DNA from: Armatimonadetes bacterium CG06_land_8_20_14_3_00_66_21
GTDB lineage: Bacteria; Armatimonadota; Abditibacteriia; CG2-30-66-41
Assembly: GCA_002779825.1 (NCBI GenBank)
Contig: PEVN01000536.1
Span: 1 to 35,554, forward strand
Reading direction: 5' to 3'
DNA: 35,554 bases
Shown: one piece after another, positions 35,469-35,554 of the stretch
How positions within the stretch are numbered: position 1 is the stretch's first letter
Layout: every line of letters begins with the position of its first letter
Notes under the pieces: generated by a model
What the model saw: the letters and a program-made list of their open reading frames with translations, nothing else
Databases searched by the model: none
Told to the model about the DNA's origin: nothing
Made by a program: the position numbers and the translations under genes

Positions 35469-35554
35469 GCGCGCCGGAGGCGAGGGCGGTGTGGCTCCCG
35501 CGGCAGCGACGCGCGTCACCCCCTCACCAATCTCTCCGGGGACTTGACAACGCC
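35469..35554. other. Right edge, no gene; possible -35 box
   Basis: A perfect TTGACA at 35544-35549 lies at the window end, so its -10 would be outside. Nothing else is recognised. Confidence 0.3.

Overview
The window is a GC-rich stretch (roughly two thirds G+C by eye) of a bacterial chromosome. Shine-Dalgarno sites, sigma70-type promoters (TTGACN-17-TANANT), Tat and Sec signal peptides and an L,D-transpeptidase all point to a bacterium with a peptidoglycan wall. The protein mix is many secreted beta-sandwich and propeller proteins, Tat-exported radical SAM enzymes and a bacterial NrpR-type regulator. It recalls genomes of poorly cultured phyla such as Armatimonadota, Planctomycetota or Hydrogenedentota, but the phylum cannot be fixed from this sequence. 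No rRNA, tRNA, CRISPR array or transposase was seen.

Layout. (1) 1-2799: a CocE-type serine hydrolase cut by the left edge (minus strand), a small three-helix membrane protein, and an acyl-ACP thioesterase. (2) 2967-6245: a 1092-residue secreted protein built of repeated LamG-like beta-sandwich modules; a paralogue lies 23 kb away at 29604-32387. (3) 6570-14767: three tandem full-length paralogues of a secreted protein with one seven-bladed 'two-component regulator propeller' between beta-sandwich domains, with no kinase or DNA-binding part. (4) 15049-20974: three radical SAM enzymes of the AmmeMemoRadiSam type interleaved with two DUF362 proteins. All five begin with a twin-arginine signal. 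The last enzyme overlaps a secreted glycosidase-like gene (20971-23135) that carries a frameshift. (5) 23151-29286: ordinary single genes: a Gfo/Idh/MocA oxidoreductase, 3-methyladenine DNA glycosylase I, a DUF4258 protein, a YfcE-type phosphodiesterase, a TPR protein, threonine aldolase, and a wall enzyme fusing an M15-like peptidase domain to a YkuD L,D-transpeptidase. (6) 32654-35468: NADP-type glutamate dehydrogenase divergent from an NrpR-family nitrogen regulator. The 355-bp gap between them holds a near-consensus gdhA promoter and repeated GGCA/TGCC boxes that look like operators.

The most unusual part is 6570-23135: three exported propellers, five exported putative redox/radical proteins and an exported glycosidase-like protein, all on one strand. 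I infer, without proof, that they form an extracytoplasmic or envelope-associated system. The second point of interest is the gdhA-nrpR control region, which suggests a bacterial version of NrpR nitrogen control with its own operator.
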